Positions 17,477 through 26,594 are shown, counted from the first letter of the stretch. The stretch: 64,000 nucleotides of DNA from Leifsonia psychrotolerans (GCF_013410665.1 NZ_JACCFM010000001.1:3100001-3164000); one strand, 5' to 3'. Made by a program: numbers and translations. Notes: a model not told the origin generated them from the sequence alone.

Positions 17477-18774
17477 GCGGTCACGCTCAGTCGGTCATCT
17501 GCTGGGTTGAGTGCACCGGCTGTGGCACCGGCCTCGGCGCGCAGCTCAGACACCCACTCCGAGTCGACCTCCGGCTGAAGGTCGGCCCCGGCCGGAATGA
17601 ACACGGTCACCAAGAAGTCGTCGTCGGGCCCCTCCGCCTGCCCCGCGGTCAGCCAGCCGCCGGCCAGTCGTGCGCGATCCTTCATGCCCCGGATGCCGTG
17701 CCCCACCCGGGTGGGCGGGGGTGGTGTCGGGGCGGACGCCGTACCCGTGGACGTGACCGTGAAGGCAAGCCCCGGCCCGCGCCAATCGAACGAGATCTGG
17801 GTTGTGGCCTGGTCCCCGGCGTGCCGCAGCGCGTTGGTCAAGCACTCCTGCACGATCCGAAACACGGCCAGCTCCTGCGCCGGGGTGAGTGGTTTGGCAG
17901 GCCCGAAGTGTGTCACGCCGACCTGCATTCCTGCGCCGGCCAGGCGGGCGATGAGCGGGTCGAGATCGGCCAGGCTGGGCTGGGGTTCGTCGCCAGGCTC
18001 CTCACGCAGGCCCTCGATGAACGTGCGCACGTCGACCAGGGCCGATCGGGCGGCATCCGAAATCGCATGCAACGCTTCACGCGTGGCCTCGGGCCGCGAC
18101 TCGGCGATGAAGCGGGCGCCGTCGGCCTGGGCGAGCACCACCGCGAGCGAGTGGGCGAGTACGTCGTGAACCTCGCGGGCGATGCGGTCGCGCTCGCGGC
18201 CGATCAGTAGTTCGACCTCGGCCATACCCAGCTCGGTCGCGGTTTTGCGCAGCAGCGCGCTGCCCCGCAGCTGTGTGACGTTGAGTCGCACCGCGATGCC
18301 CGCGGCCCAGGCGCCGGCGTAGAGGCCGAGGGCCACGGCGCCGATGAGCAGAAGCGCGTACCGCAGGGGCTGGGTGTCACCGATCCACGAGGTCCAGCCA
18401 TGGAGCACCATCAGGAGCGCCACGGCACCGGCCACCGGAATGCCGAGGGCGAGGGCGTACCACTGCACCGGGGACTTCACGTTCTGGGTGGCGACGAAGA
18501 CAACACCGAGGACTCCGCAATAGACAGGCCACGTGGTCGACTCGGGCGGCGGCAGCAATCCGAGCAGCTGCAGGAGCAGCACGCCGGCGACGATGAGCAG
18601 AGCCGAGCGCGGGCGCACCCGGCTGAGAGCCAGCGCCGTCGAGAGAGCGAGTAGGACTGCGAGCTCCCCGCCCACATGGTGACGCCCGATTTCGGCTGAC
18701 ACCCAGAATGCAAAAAAGAGGGCACCGACGGCGGGTTCGAGCCAGTGGCGCAAGGCGGTGAGTACGGGAGGCAT
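17473..18774 (-). CDS. Sensor histidine kinase, NarL-partner type
   Basis: Membrane kinase of 433 residues when started at MPPVLTALRHW. Four to six hydrophobic segments cover residues 10-165 with almost no extracytoplasmic loop, so it probably senses a signal within the membrane. The dimerisation/phospho-acceptor region is of the HisKA_3 type with His203 in IAREVHDVLAHSL. The ATPase part has the N box (IVQECLTNALRHAG) and the G box (GHGIRGMKDRARLAGG). An ATG 111 bases further upstream is in frame, but its extra 37 residues are basic and unlike the family. It forms an operon with the response regulator. Confidence 0.93.
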   Translation of the reverse strand: MPPVLTALRHWLEPAVGALFFAFWVSAEIGRHHVGGELAVLLALSTALALSRVRPRSALLIVAGVLLLQLLGLLPPPESTTWPVYCGVLGVVFVATQNVKSPVQWYALALGIPVAGAVALLMVLHGWTSWIGDTQPLRYALLLIGAVALGLYAGAWAAGIAVRLNVTQLRGSALLRKTATELGMAEVELLIGRERDRIAREVHDVLAHSLAVVLAQADGARFIAESRPEATREALHAISDAARSALVDVRTFIEGLREEPGDEPQPSLADLDPLIARLAGAGMQVGVTHFGPAKPLTPAQELAVFRIVQECLTNALRHAGDQATTQISFDWRGPGLAFTVTSTGTASAPTPPPPTRVGHGIRGMKDRARLAGGWLTAGQAEGPDDDFLVTVFIPAGADLQPEVDSEWVSELRAEAGATAGALNPADDRLSVTA

Positions 18775-18860
18775 GGCCCCACGATAGAGCGCGGTGCACA
18801 CGCGGGTGACGGATGCGCGTCGATTTCGTCCGAAGGGATGACCGCGCATCCCCTCGACGA

Positions 18861-18875
18861 CCGAATCCGGGGACA
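18861..18875. repeat. Solitary copy of the ccgaatccggggaca repeat arm
   Basis: This 15-mer is identical to the right arm of the inverted repeat at 15921-15939, here upstream of the kinase gene and without a visible partner arm. Confidence 0.55.
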
Positions 18876-18942
18876 GTTGGGCCACCTATCGTGCGGCAGG
18901 TGTGCGGCGTAGTGTGCCCAGCATCGTGCCTGCCGCGCGAGG

Positions 18943-18996
18943 CCAGGCCGTCCAGGCCGTCCATGCAGTCCAGAAAGTCCAGAGAATCCAGAGAGT
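18943..18996. repeat. Six tandem copies of a degenerate 9-bp unit
   Basis: ccaggccgt, ccaggccgt, ccatgcagt, ccagaaagt, ccagagaat, ccagagagt follow one another without gaps just upstream of the alpha/beta hydrolase start. If an upstream start were used, they would encode repeating Val-Gln-x triplets. Confidence 0.7.
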
Positions 18997-19006
18997 CGAG
19001 AATCCG

Positions 19007-19882
19007 ATGAGCCCCACCGAACCCGAAACCGCCCCAGCGCTCGCCGACTGGGAGCGTGCCGAAATTGAGAAGGCGAATGCATCTGGCTTGGTGCCGGTCG
19101 TGTTCGTGCATGGGCTCTGGCTTCTCTCCAGCAGCTGGCAGAAGTGGCGGGAGCTGTTCGAGGCGAACGGATACGCCACCCTCGCGCCCGGCTGGCCGGA
19201 TGACCCGACCACGGTCGCCGAGGCGCGGGAACACCCCGAGGTCTTCGCGCACAAGATGGTGCAGCAAGTGACCGATCACTACCTGGCGGCCATCGCCGAA
19301 CTGACCCGGCAACCCGCCGTGATCGGCCATTCCTTCGGCGGGCTGATTGCGCAGAAGATCGCCGGTGAGGGGGTGGCGGCCGTCACCGTGGCGATCGACA
19401 GCGCGCCATTCAAGGGGGTGCTGCCGCTGCCGCTGTCGGCCTTGAAGTCGGCATCGCCGGTGCTGGAGCATCCGACGAATGCGGGCAAGGGCGTGGCGCT
19501 CACGTTCGAGCAGTTCACCTACGGCTGGGCGAACAACCTCGAGGAGGCGGAGGCGCGGGAGCTGTTCGACAGCTATCACGTGCCCGCTGCCGGAGCTCCG
19601 CTGTTTCAAGCGGCCACGGCGAACTTCAACCCGTTCGGTGGGGAAACGAAGGTGGACTCGAAGAATCCCGAGCGCGGGCCGTTGCTGATCATCAGTGGTG
19701 AGCATGACCACACTGTCCCGCCGGCGATCACGAATGCGATGTACAAGATTCAGGCAAAGAACCCCGGGGTGACCGAGGAGGTGACGATTCGGGGCCGTGG
19801 GCACTCGCTCACCATCGACCACGGCTGGCGAGAGGTCGCCGACGAGGCCCTCGCCTTCGTGCAGCAGTACACGGTGAGCTAA
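19007..19882 (+). CDS. Alpha/beta hydrolase
   Basis: Hydrolase of 291 residues. VPVVFVHGLWLLSSSW supplies the oxyanion-hole HG motif; the nucleophile elbow is GHSFGG (Ser at about 108); the acid is in ISGEHDHTVPP and the base His in GRGHSLTIDHG. The fold is the common lipase/esterase type, and the substrate is unknown. The in-frame ATG at 18902 would add 35 residues made of the 9-bp repeat; the start at 19007 (MSPTEPE) is favoured because the conserved part follows directly, although the binding site (gagaatcc) is weak. It stands alone. Confidence 0.85.
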   Translation: MSPTEPETAPALADWERAEIEKANASGLVPVVFVHGLWLLSSSWQKWRELFEANGYATLAPGWPDDPTTVAEAREHPEVFAHKMVQQVTDHYLAAIAELTRQPAVIGHSFGGLIAQKIAGEGVAAVTVAIDSAPFKGVLPLPLSALKSASPVLEHPTNAGKGVALTFEQFTYGWANNLEEAEARELFDSYHVPAAGAPLFQAATANFNPFGGETKVDSKNPERGPLLIISGEHDHTVPPAITNAMYKIQAKNPGVTEEVTIRGRGHSLTIDHGWREVADEALAFVQQYTVS

Positions 19883-19996
19883 TCGCGGTGGATCCGTCCG
19901 ACGCGCCTCTGCGGCGCGCTCGATCGGAGCCTTCCCCGGACCGGTCAGTTTCACGGATGTCGGCGAATGTGCGTAGCGCTCGCGTAGGGTCTGGGT

Positions 19997-20614
19997 ATGC
20001 AGAGACGCATCGCAACCGAGAACGATCTTGACCGGGTGACCGAAACCGTGCACCTGGCCTTCCTCGACGATCCCGTCTGGAGTGTCGCGCTGGCGCGCCC
20101 CGACGGCTCGACCGAGCATGCCAGGGACTTTTGGCGGCAGTATGTGCGCGGTGCGCAGCGCTACTCGACCGTGTTCCTGGTCGAGGGCACCGAGGTCGGC
20201 GGCGGGGACGAGGCCGCTGCGGTGGCGGTGTGGCTGCCGCCGGGTGGCGACGAATTGTCGGATGAGCACGAGGCCGAGATCGAACGGATCGTGCGGGAGT
20301 ATCTGGAACCCGATGCGGCACGGGCATTGTTTTTGCTGTGGGAGCGATTCGAGGCACACCATCCCCACGACGAGCCGCACGCGTATCTCAGTCTGCTCGC
20401 CACGCATCCGACGCATCGTGGCCGGGGGATTGGCCAGCAGCTCCTGGCCGAGAACCTTGCCCACTTCGATTCAGCGGGAATCCACTCGTATCTGGAGTCG
20501 ACGAATCCAGCGAACAATCACCGCTATGAGCGTGCCGGTTTTGCCCGGATCGGCGAGTTCAGCGCCGTGCTGAACGAGGCCCCGGTCACGACCATGTGGC
20601 GGTCTGCCCGCTGA
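19997..20614 (+). CDS. GNAT-family N-acetyltransferase
   Basis: Acyl-CoA-dependent acetyltransferase of 205 residues. The acetyl-CoA-binding motif A is LLATHPTHRGRGIGQQLLAENL (residues about 133-154, with RGRGIG as the pyrophosphate loop), and the C-terminal NHRYERAGFARIGEF is the usual last strand. The acceptor substrate is unknown. The start at 19997 follows gtagggtctgggt. It stands alone between the hydrolase and a convergent membrane protein gene. Confidence 0.88.
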   Translation: MQRRIATENDLDRVTETVHLAFLDDPVWSVALARPDGSTEHARDFWRQYVRGAQRYSTVFLVEGTEVGGGDEAAAVAVWLPPGGDELSDEHEAEIERIVREYLEPDAARALFLLWERFEAHHPHDEPHAYLSLLATHPTHRGRGIGQQLLAENLAHFDSAGIHSYLESTNPANNHRYERAGFARIGEFSAVLNEAPVTTMWRSAR

Positions 20615-20642
20615 CGCGGAGCCAATCGGTGCGCGAATGCGC

Positions 20643-21134
20643 TCAGTCGAAGTCTTCGGGATTCGCCCGTACGCCACGCGCGTCGAGGTTCGCGATCCAG
20701 AGCGAGACAATCGCCAGGGCGATCAGGATGATGCCGAGCGGGTTCGCGACACCGACCACGATGCCGAGCCCGGGCTCTTCGCCGCCGGTCAGGATGGTCT
20801 GCAGCCCGTCCGGCGTCGCATCCGGAATCATGAGGCCCAGCAGAATGCCGCAGCCCACGGATGCCCCCAGCGTGCCGAACACCGTCGGCCGGGTGGGGTG
20901 GTCGTTGCGCGCGGTGCGCCTCAGTGCCAAGCCGATGAACAGGTACAGCACAACGACCGTGAGGCCGATGAGCGCGTAGACAGCGGTGAGGCTGCCGCCC
21001 ACGCCGAAGAGAAAACGACCGAAGGTGATCCAGGCGCCCAGCAGCACGCCGACGACGATAATGCCGGCCCCGAGTCGGCGCTGCTGTGTCGCGCGGCGGG
21101 TGGGTATGGGGGTGGCGGGAGTCTGGTCGATCAC
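20643..21134 (-). CDS. Small integral membrane protein, unknown function
   Basis: Product of 163 residues with four hydrophobic segments (about 21-43, 48-68, 85-105 and 125-148). The loop IPDATPDGLQTILTGGEEPG lies between the last two. No motif is recognised. The arrangement and length suit a conserved hypothetical membrane protein. It is convergent with the GNAT gene. Confidence 0.7.
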   Translation of the reverse strand: MIDQTPATPIPTRRATQQRRLGAGIIVVGVLLGAWITFGRFLFGVGGSLTAVYALIGLTVVVLYLFIGLALRRTARNDHPTRPTVFGTLGASVGCGILLGLMIPDATPDGLQTILTGGEEPGLGIVVGVANPLGIILIALAIVSLWIANLDARGVRANPEDFD

Positions 21135-21158
21135 CCTTTGACTCTACCGAGTGGGCTC

Positions 21159-21418
21159 ACGTCGGTGCGCTCACGTCGGTGCGCTCCCGTTGGTCGAGCC
21201 CGCTCCGTTGGTCGAGCCCGCTCCGTTGGTCGAGCTTGTCGAGACCCCGTGATCTCGACGAGCTCGATCGGCGGATTCCGTTGGTCGAGCTCGCCCCGTT
21301 GGATGAGCGCGCTCCGTTGGTCGAGCCCGCTCCGTTGGATGAGCGCGCTCCGTTGGTCGAGCCCGGCCCGTTGGTCGAGCCCGGCCCGTTGGTCGAGCTT
21401 GTCGAGACCCCGCGATCC
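21159..21418. repeat. Cluster of gttggtcgag repeats
   Basis: About nine copies of an 18-bp unit of the form cgttggtcgagcccgctc, with ggatgagcgcgctc variants. It contains inverted copies (gtcgagaccccg / atctcgacgagctcga) and a doubled cacgtcggtgcgct at its start. The same core words occur in the repeat at 34658-35012. It fills the gap between the small membrane protein and the penicillin-binding protein; no gene is seen. Confidence 0.85.
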
Positions 21419-21445
21419 GACGCGCGGACGCGGGGTTACGACCAC

Positions 21446-23986
21446 TCAGTCGTCAAACTTGCCGATGATCAGCGTGACCGTGCTGCCGGGTTTCACCGGC
21501 GTTCCGGCAGCCGGTGACATTGAGATGACCTTGCCGTTCTGTTCGGCTTTCGAGACCTTCTTGTTCTTTTTGTCTACGGCGAAACTGCTCAGTTGACCGA
21601 GGGCGGTATTGGTGTCGGCACCGACAACATCCGGAAGCGCTACGAGCGAGCCGTTGCTCTCATAGACCGTGATCGAAGAACCTCGGCCGGCGTTCGTCCC
21701 CCCGGCGGGGTCGGTGCTGGCGACGGTGCCGGCGGGCATCTCGGAGTCGACGACGCCACCGTCGGCGTAGTAGAACCCTGCCGCCTCGAGAAGTGACTTG
21801 GCCTCGGATTTTGACGTGCCACGCAGGTCGGGCACCGGAATCTGCACCGCATTGAGCACGCTCGACGACGCCTCGGGGAACGCTTCCCCGCCGTACTTGG
21901 CGTTGGCAGCGCTCATCACGATGGGCCACATGCGGTGGCGGGCCGTGGCGGCCTGTCCGCTGTCGAAGTAGGTGCCGCGCTGATTGATGTCGCCGGTGAG
22001 GCTGATCACGCCGGCGACGGTGGCGACCTGGGTGCTGGCGCCGCTCATCCAGGTGTCCTTATTGCCGTCTGTGGTCCCGGTCTTGCCGATCATGGGCACG
22101 GTGGGGGATGTCGCTCGGTACGATTCTCGGCCCGTTCCACCGGACAGCGCACGCTGCATTGCGTAGGTCATCCCGGCGGCAACGGGCGGTTCGACAGACT
22201 GAGTGCAGGTGGACGCTGGAATCGGCAGCTCGGCACCGTCGGGGCCGACGATGCGGTCGATGGCGATCGGGCTACAGGTGACACCCTTGTTTGCGATTCC
22301 GGCAAATGCGATCGCCATGGTCAGCGGTGCGATCTCTTCGGTGCCGAGCACCGTCGCTGCGCTGTGCTTCAACGGGTCTCCGTTCGCGCGGTGCACGCCG
22401 AATGACTGGGCCGTTTTGCCGATGCCGCAGAGGTCGAGCTTTTTGGCCATGCCGACAAAGCCGGTGTTGATGGATTGCTGAGTCGATTCGAGGGCGCTGT
22501 AGTTGGTGCCGGACTCACCGGAGTCGTTCTTCGGAGCGAAATTGCTGCCGTAGCTTTGCGGGCCGTCGCAGCTGTCCTGGAATGTTCCCCAATCGCTCTT
22601 GCGGCGGGAGTCCACGCGTTCGTTGAGCGAATGACCTTCCTTCAACCATTCGGCCAGGGTGAAAACCTTGTAGGTGGAGCCGGGCTGGAAACCACTCGAG
22701 CCGCCGTAGCCGTAATCGGTGTTGTAGTTGATGCCGGTGTAGTTCGCGCCGGTCGCCTGCACTTCGGGGTCTTGGCTGTAATCCTTGTTCTGGGTCATTG
22801 CGAGCACGCGGCCGCTGCCGACCTGAACGCTGACAATCACCCCACCGACATCCCAGCCGTCAAAGGTTTTCGGAACGTTTGAGTCCAACGCTGAGACGGC
22901 GGCGTTCTGCAGATCGAGGTCGAGCGAACTGTAGACGTTGTAGCCGCCGCGCTTGAAGTTGAGCACACGGCTGTCTTCGTCGGGGCCGAACGCGGGGTCG
23001 TTCTTCAAAATATGGGTAACGTAGTCGCAGAAGAACGCGTTGACGCCCGCCGTTTGGCAGCCCGTGCTCGGTTCGGTGATGATCGGCTCGATCGGAGTCG
23101 CGATCGCGGCGTCGAACTCGGCCGGAGTGATCTTCTTGTATTTCAGCATTTCGCCCAGGATGTAGTCCCGACGATCCTTATTCGCGGCGTAACCGTTCTC
23201 GGCGCCGTTGCTTTCGCTGTTCGGATAGTCAAGCTGAAACTTCGACGGGTTGTTCACAATTGCGACCAGGCTGGCCGCCTGGGGCAGGGTGACCGCGGCC
23301 GCGGTGGTGTTGAAGTAGTAGCTCGCCGCGGCTTCGACGCCGTAAACGGTTCCGCCGAATCCCGCGATGTTCAGGTATTGGCGCAAAATATCATTTTTCG
23401 GGAACTTCTTCTCGAGGCCAATGGCGAGCCGCATCTCTTTGACCTTGCGGTCGGCGGTGGTCTCGGTCGCTTCGAGGTAGCAGGCTTGGATCTCCTCGTC
23501 AGTGACCGATTTGGTTTCGCACTTCTGCACAAGCACGTTCTTCACGTACTGTTGCGTGATCGACGACCCTCCACGGGTGTCGCCGGTGGCGAGGGTTTGC
23601 ACGGCACCCTTGACGGTTCCTTCGAGGTCGATTCCGCCGTGCTCGTAGAAGCGCGGATCCTCGCCTGCGACAGCGGCATCCTTCACAAACTGACTGATCT
23701 CAGCGGTCGAGACCTCGACGCGGTTCTGGTCGTAGAACGAGGCCATCAGAATGGGCGTGCCGTCGTTTTGTGTGGCATAAATGTTGCTCTTCTGCGAGAG
23801 CTGGTCGATGGCCAAGTAGTCGGGCAAGTTCTCAAAAACGGTGATGACGCTGGTGGCAGCCATGCTGGAGAGTGCGATTCCGGGAACCACGATGACGGTG
23901 GCCAGCACGCCCGCGACGGCGCTCATTCCGACGAAACCAAGAATTCCCCCGATGACGCCGGGTGCCGTGCGACCGTTCGTAGACAT
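21446..23986 (-). CDS. Class A penicillin-binding protein with two PASTA domains
   Basis: Bifunctional cell-wall synthase of 846 residues. After one N-terminal membrane helix (about 10-35) comes a glycosyltransferase-51 domain with its catalytic Glu in AGEDPRFYEHGG and the GGSSITQQYVKN motif. The transpeptidase domain has the acyl-serine in GSTYKVF (SxxK), SxN in STQQSIN and KTGTTDG. Two C-terminal PASTA repeats (about 715-780 and 782-845) bind peptidoglycan fragments or beta-lactams. The frame is open far upstream to 24406, but that part is not conserved; MSTNGRTAPG at 23986 is the likely start, although no good ribosome binding site precedes it. Confidence 0.93.
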   Translation of the reverse strand: MSTNGRTAPGVIGGILGFVGMSAVAGVLATVIVVPGIALSSMAATSVITVFENLPDYLAIDQLSQKSNIYATQNDGTPILMASFYDQNRVEVSTAEISQFVKDAAVAGEDPRFYEHGGIDLEGTVKGAVQTLATGDTRGGSSITQQYVKNVLVQKCETKSVTDEEIQACYLEATETTADRKVKEMRLAIGLEKKFPKNDILRQYLNIAGFGGTVYGVEAAASYYFNTTAAAVTLPQAASLVAIVNNPSKFQLDYPNSESNGAENGYAANKDRRDYILGEMLKYKKITPAEFDAAIATPIEPIITEPSTGCQTAGVNAFFCDYVTHILKNDPAFGPDEDSRVLNFKRGGYNVYSSLDLDLQNAAVSALDSNVPKTFDGWDVGGVIVSVQVGSGRVLAMTQNKDYSQDPEVQATGANYTGINYNTDYGYGGSSGFQPGSTYKVFTLAEWLKEGHSLNERVDSRRKSDWGTFQDSCDGPQSYGSNFAPKNDSGESGTNYSALESTQQSINTGFVGMAKKLDLCGIGKTAQSFGVHRANGDPLKHSAATVLGTEEIAPLTMAIAFAGIANKGVTCSPIAIDRIVGPDGAELPIPASTCTQSVEPPVAAGMTYAMQRALSGGTGRESYRATSPTVPMIGKTGTTDGNKDTWMSGASTQVATVAGVISLTGDINQRGTYFDSGQAATARHRMWPIVMSAANAKYGGEAFPEASSSVLNAVQIPVPDLRGTSKSEAKSLLEAAGFYYADGGVVDSEMPAGTVASTDPAGGTNAGRGSSITVYESNGSLVALPDVVGADTNTALGQLSSFAVDKKNKKVSKAEQNGKVISMSPAAGTPVKPGSTVTLIIGKFDD

Positions 23987-24083
23987 AAACAGGAGAGTAC
24001 GGGGTTCACACCGAATTTTTCGCCAACTAGAGGTGTATTTGCAGGATTGAGGAGTAGAAGGGGGGTGCGCATCAGGCGGATAC

Positions 24084-24221
24084 GTGCAGCGCGATGCCGT
24101 GTCTGTCACCGTGATCGCCTGCGAGTTTACGTCGACGATGGTGCGCGAGATGATCGCCGACTGGCACCCGTATGTGGCCGAGCTGGGGGCGCTCATCCTG
24201 GCGGCGGTCGACCGTACGTAG
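24084..24221 (+). CDS. Short coding-like ORF, possible gene remnant
   Basis: A 45-residue frame from GTG at 24084 to TAG. Codons end almost always in G or C, and the peptide (IACEFTSTMVREMIADWHPYVAELG) looks like real protein sequence, but I recognise no family. There is no ribosome binding site of note. It sits alone in the gap 23987-24332, so it may be the tail of a decayed gene. Confidence 0.25.
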   Translation: MQRDAVSVTVIACEFTSTMVREMIADWHPYVAELGALILAAVDRT

Positions 24222-24332
24222 GCGGCGGACATGTGTCGACACCCCCAAATGCGCATGCCGCATGCGCTCGCGCGATCGACGATTCGCCGAGAATCGCTGC
24301 GTCTGCCCACTCTCGCCGGCCCAGGGGCGACT

Positions 24333-25544
24333 TTACGTGGCGCGCGAGCCCGCAGCGATCCTGTTGCTCGGCGCAGGAAAGGCCGGCTGCGTCTCGACCG
24401 CTTCATGCAAGGCTCTGCTGATGGCCTCGATGCCCAAACGAACGCTGCCGGTCAGGACCGCGTCCGGGCCGAGCGTAGAAATCCGCACATCAGGCAAGAT
24501 CGGGCACCGCTTCGCAATTTCAGCCGTGAACCGCTCCAGGAACAAATCGGCGTTCTCGGTGTTCGGTCCGCCGATCACGAGCACTTCTGGGTCGAGGGCG
24601 AGCACCATTGCTGAGGCACCCACGGCCAAGGCGTCAGCAAAGTCCTGCACGATTGCACGCGCTCCGGCATCGCCGGTGCGCGCACGGTCGAAGATCTCCC
24701 CTCGGGTTGCCGCCTCATCGGCGGAGCGGGACCGGGCATAGATCTGGTGTTCGATGTCGCGCCAGCGCAGTTCAGGCAGCTCGCCCACCAGGCCCGCAGC
24801 GCCTCGATGACCGCGCAGTGTCTGGCCGTTGACGATAACTGCGGCACCCGTGCGGATACCGCTCAGAATGTAGACGAGGTCAGGGACCCCGCGGCCGGCG
24901 CCGTAGGCGGATTCCGCCAGGGCACCCAGGGCGGAGTCTCCTTCGACGAGAACGATGCCGGCTGTCGCGTCGGCGAAGTGCTCGGCGATATCAAGACCGA
25001 TCCAACCGGGCATGCCCGCCCCACCGAAGTGGATGACCTTTCCCTTATCAATCACACCCGGCGAACCGACGGTAACCGCCCACAGATCATCCGTCGAACG
25101 TCCGCTTTCCGTGAGCGCCTGTTCGAGGGCGCGACTCGCGAGCGCAAGTCGCTGCGCGGCCGGCATACTTTCGTCGGCGATCACTCGAACGGTGCTGATC
25201 TTCTCGCCCGTGAGGCCCGCAACGCACGCGGAGACATGGTGGGCGCCGATATCGATTCCCGCGATGTGACCGGCCTCAGGAGAGAAGTGGAACACGCTGG
25301 CCGGGCGCCCAGGGGCGAGCGATCGCTGCGCCGGTGGTCCGCCGTCCACCGCCCAGCCGCGTGTCATCAAGTCTGCAAGTACTGACTCGGCCGCCGTCCT
25401 CGAGAGGCTCGTGCTGCGCGCGATTTCGGCGATCGTCGCCGCTCCGCTCCAGAGGGTCTCGAGCACCGCCAGTGAGTTTCGGCGTCGCAGATAAGAGCGG
25501 TCGCCCGTGCGCGGAGAGGTTGTACTTTCCAGTGGACTTGACAT
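24333..25544 (-). CDS. ROK-family transcriptional regulator
   Basis: Regulator of 403 residues. N-terminal winged helix (about 18-75: NSLAVLETLWSGAATIAEIARSTSLSRTAAESVLADL) and C-terminal ROK sugar-kinase-like fold (IAGIDIGAHHVSACVAG; TVGSPGVIDKG; GIRTGAAVIVNGQTLRGHRGAAGLVGELP). The usual zinc-binding CxCGxxGC motif that follows the GH box is absent, and the ENDANAAA motif reads EGDSALGA, so kinase activity is unlikely. The start at 25544 has cgggag upstream. It is divergent from the sugar transporter genes and should regulate them through the intervening AT-rich region. Confidence 0.92.
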   Translation of the reverse strand: MSSPLESTTSPRTGDRSYLRRRNSLAVLETLWSGAATIAEIARSTSLSRTAAESVLADLMTRGWAVDGGPPAQRSLAPGRPASVFHFSPEAGHIAGIDIGAHHVSACVAGLTGEKISTVRVIADESMPAAQRLALASRALEQALTESGRSTDDLWAVTVGSPGVIDKGKVIHFGGAGMPGWIGLDIAEHFADATAGIVLVEGDSALGALAESAYGAGRGVPDLVYILSGIRTGAAVIVNGQTLRGHRGAAGLVGELPELRWRDIEHQIYARSRSADEAATRGEIFDRARTGDAGARAIVQDFADALAVGASAMVLALDPEVLVIGGPNTENADLFLERFTAEIAKRCPILPDVRISTLGPDAVLTGSVRLGIEAISRALHEAVETQPAFPAPSNRIAAGSRAT

Positions 25545-25571
25545 AGAATCTGGCTCCCGATACTTTACATT

Positions 25572-25592
25572 TGCAAGTTGCATTAATATTAA
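25572..25592. promoter_or_regulatory. Palindromes in the ROK/transporter divergent promoter
   Basis: tgcaagttgca (25572-25582; arms tgcaa/ttgca) is followed at once by the perfect palindrome ttaatattaa (25583-25592). This AT-rich pair lies between the ROK gene and the permease gene and is the best operator candidate there. Confidence 0.5.
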
Positions 25593-25613
25593 CAGATTTG
25601 GATAATCGGTTCA

Positions 25614-26594
25614 ATGGCGACTACCACCGCAGCTCCGCGCAGCACTCGTGTGAATCCGCCGCGTCCGAACGGGGATGCGTCACACGGCTCTGCTGGTGCA
25701 CCGCGCAGCCCCGTCAAACGGCTGCTCCGCAATTCGGATGGGCCCACAGCGGCGCTCTACCTCTTGCCCGCAGTCATCGGATTCCTCGTCTTCTACGCGT
25801 GGCCCCTGATTCAAGGCATCGGCCTCAGCTTTACCGACTGGAACCTCCTCTCCGACCCGAAGTTCATTGGCTTCGACAACTACCGGCGGATGCTGTCCGA
25901 TCCGCTGTTCTGGAACTCCCTCCGGGTCACGCTCATCTACGTGACCGTGAATATCAGCACCCAGATTATCTTTGCGCTCGCGATAGCCGGCCTCATGCAG
26001 CGACTGCGACTTCGCGTCGTCAGCCGCAGCGCCATCCTGGTGCCCTGGCTTGTGCCAAACGTGACCGTCGCGATTATCACCCTCTTCATGCTCGATCCCA
26101 ACGTGGGCTTCGTCAACGACATGATCGAGCTCATCGGCGGCAAAACGCAGAGCTTCTATGGCAACTCGGACCTGGCGATCTTCACGATCGCACTCGTGAA
26201 CACCTGGCGGAACATGGGGTACACCGCACTCCTGTTCTATGCGGGCATGCAGACGATCTCGCCCAGCCTCTACGAGGCGGCGTCGCTTGACGGCTCGACG
26301 GGCTTTCGCACATTCAGATCGATCACGTTGCCGTTGCTGCGGCCGATCACGGCGATGGTACTTGTCGTCTCGCTCATCGGCTCGTTCCAGATCTTTGACA
26401 CCGTCGCCGTCGCCACGAGTGGAGGTCCGGGCAACGCAACCCGGGTGATCTATTACTACATCTACCAGAAAGCGTTCGAGCAGTTTGATATGGGGTACGC
26501 CGCCACCATGGGTGTCGCGCTCTTCGCGATCATTTTCGTCGTCAGTCTCATTCAACTCCGCGTTCTTCGCGCCTCGGATTCGGACCTCAGCTGA
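25614..26594 (+). CDS. Carbohydrate ABC transporter permease, MalF type
   Basis: Inner permease subunit of 326 residues. The first 45 residues are basic and cytoplasmic; six hydrophobic segments follow, starting AALYLLPAVIGFLVFYAWPL. The EAA loop that contacts the ATPase is EAASLDGSTGFRTFRSITLP (about 220-239). It couples uptake of a sugar or oligosaccharide to ATP hydrolysis together with the next two genes. No strong ribosome binding site precedes the ATG at 25614. The stop overlaps the ATG of the second permease (TGATG). Confidence 0.93.
   Translation: MATTTAAPRSTRVNPPRPNGDASHGSAGAPRSPVKRLLRNSDGPTAALYLLPAVIGFLVFYAWPLIQGIGLSFTDWNLLSDPKFIGFDNYRRMLSDPLFWNSLRVTLIYVTVNISTQIIFALAIAGLMQRLRLRVVSRSAILVPWLVPNVTVAIITLFMLDPNVGFVNDMIELIGGKTQSFYGNSDLAIFTIALVNTWRNMGYTALLFYAGMQTISPSLYEAASLDGSTGFRTFRSITLPLLRPITAMVLVVSLIGSFQIFDTVAVATSGGPGNATRVIYYYIYQKAFEQFDMGYAATMGVALFAIIFVVSLIQLRVLRASDSDLS

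Noticed and set aside
18377..20464. 695-residue antisense frame across the kinase, hydrolase and GNAT genes
   Set aside because: Runs opposite three well-supported genes and has no recognisable domain.
23012..24421. 469-residue frame opposite the penicillin-binding protein gene
   Set aside because: Explained by codon bias of the real gene on the minus strand.
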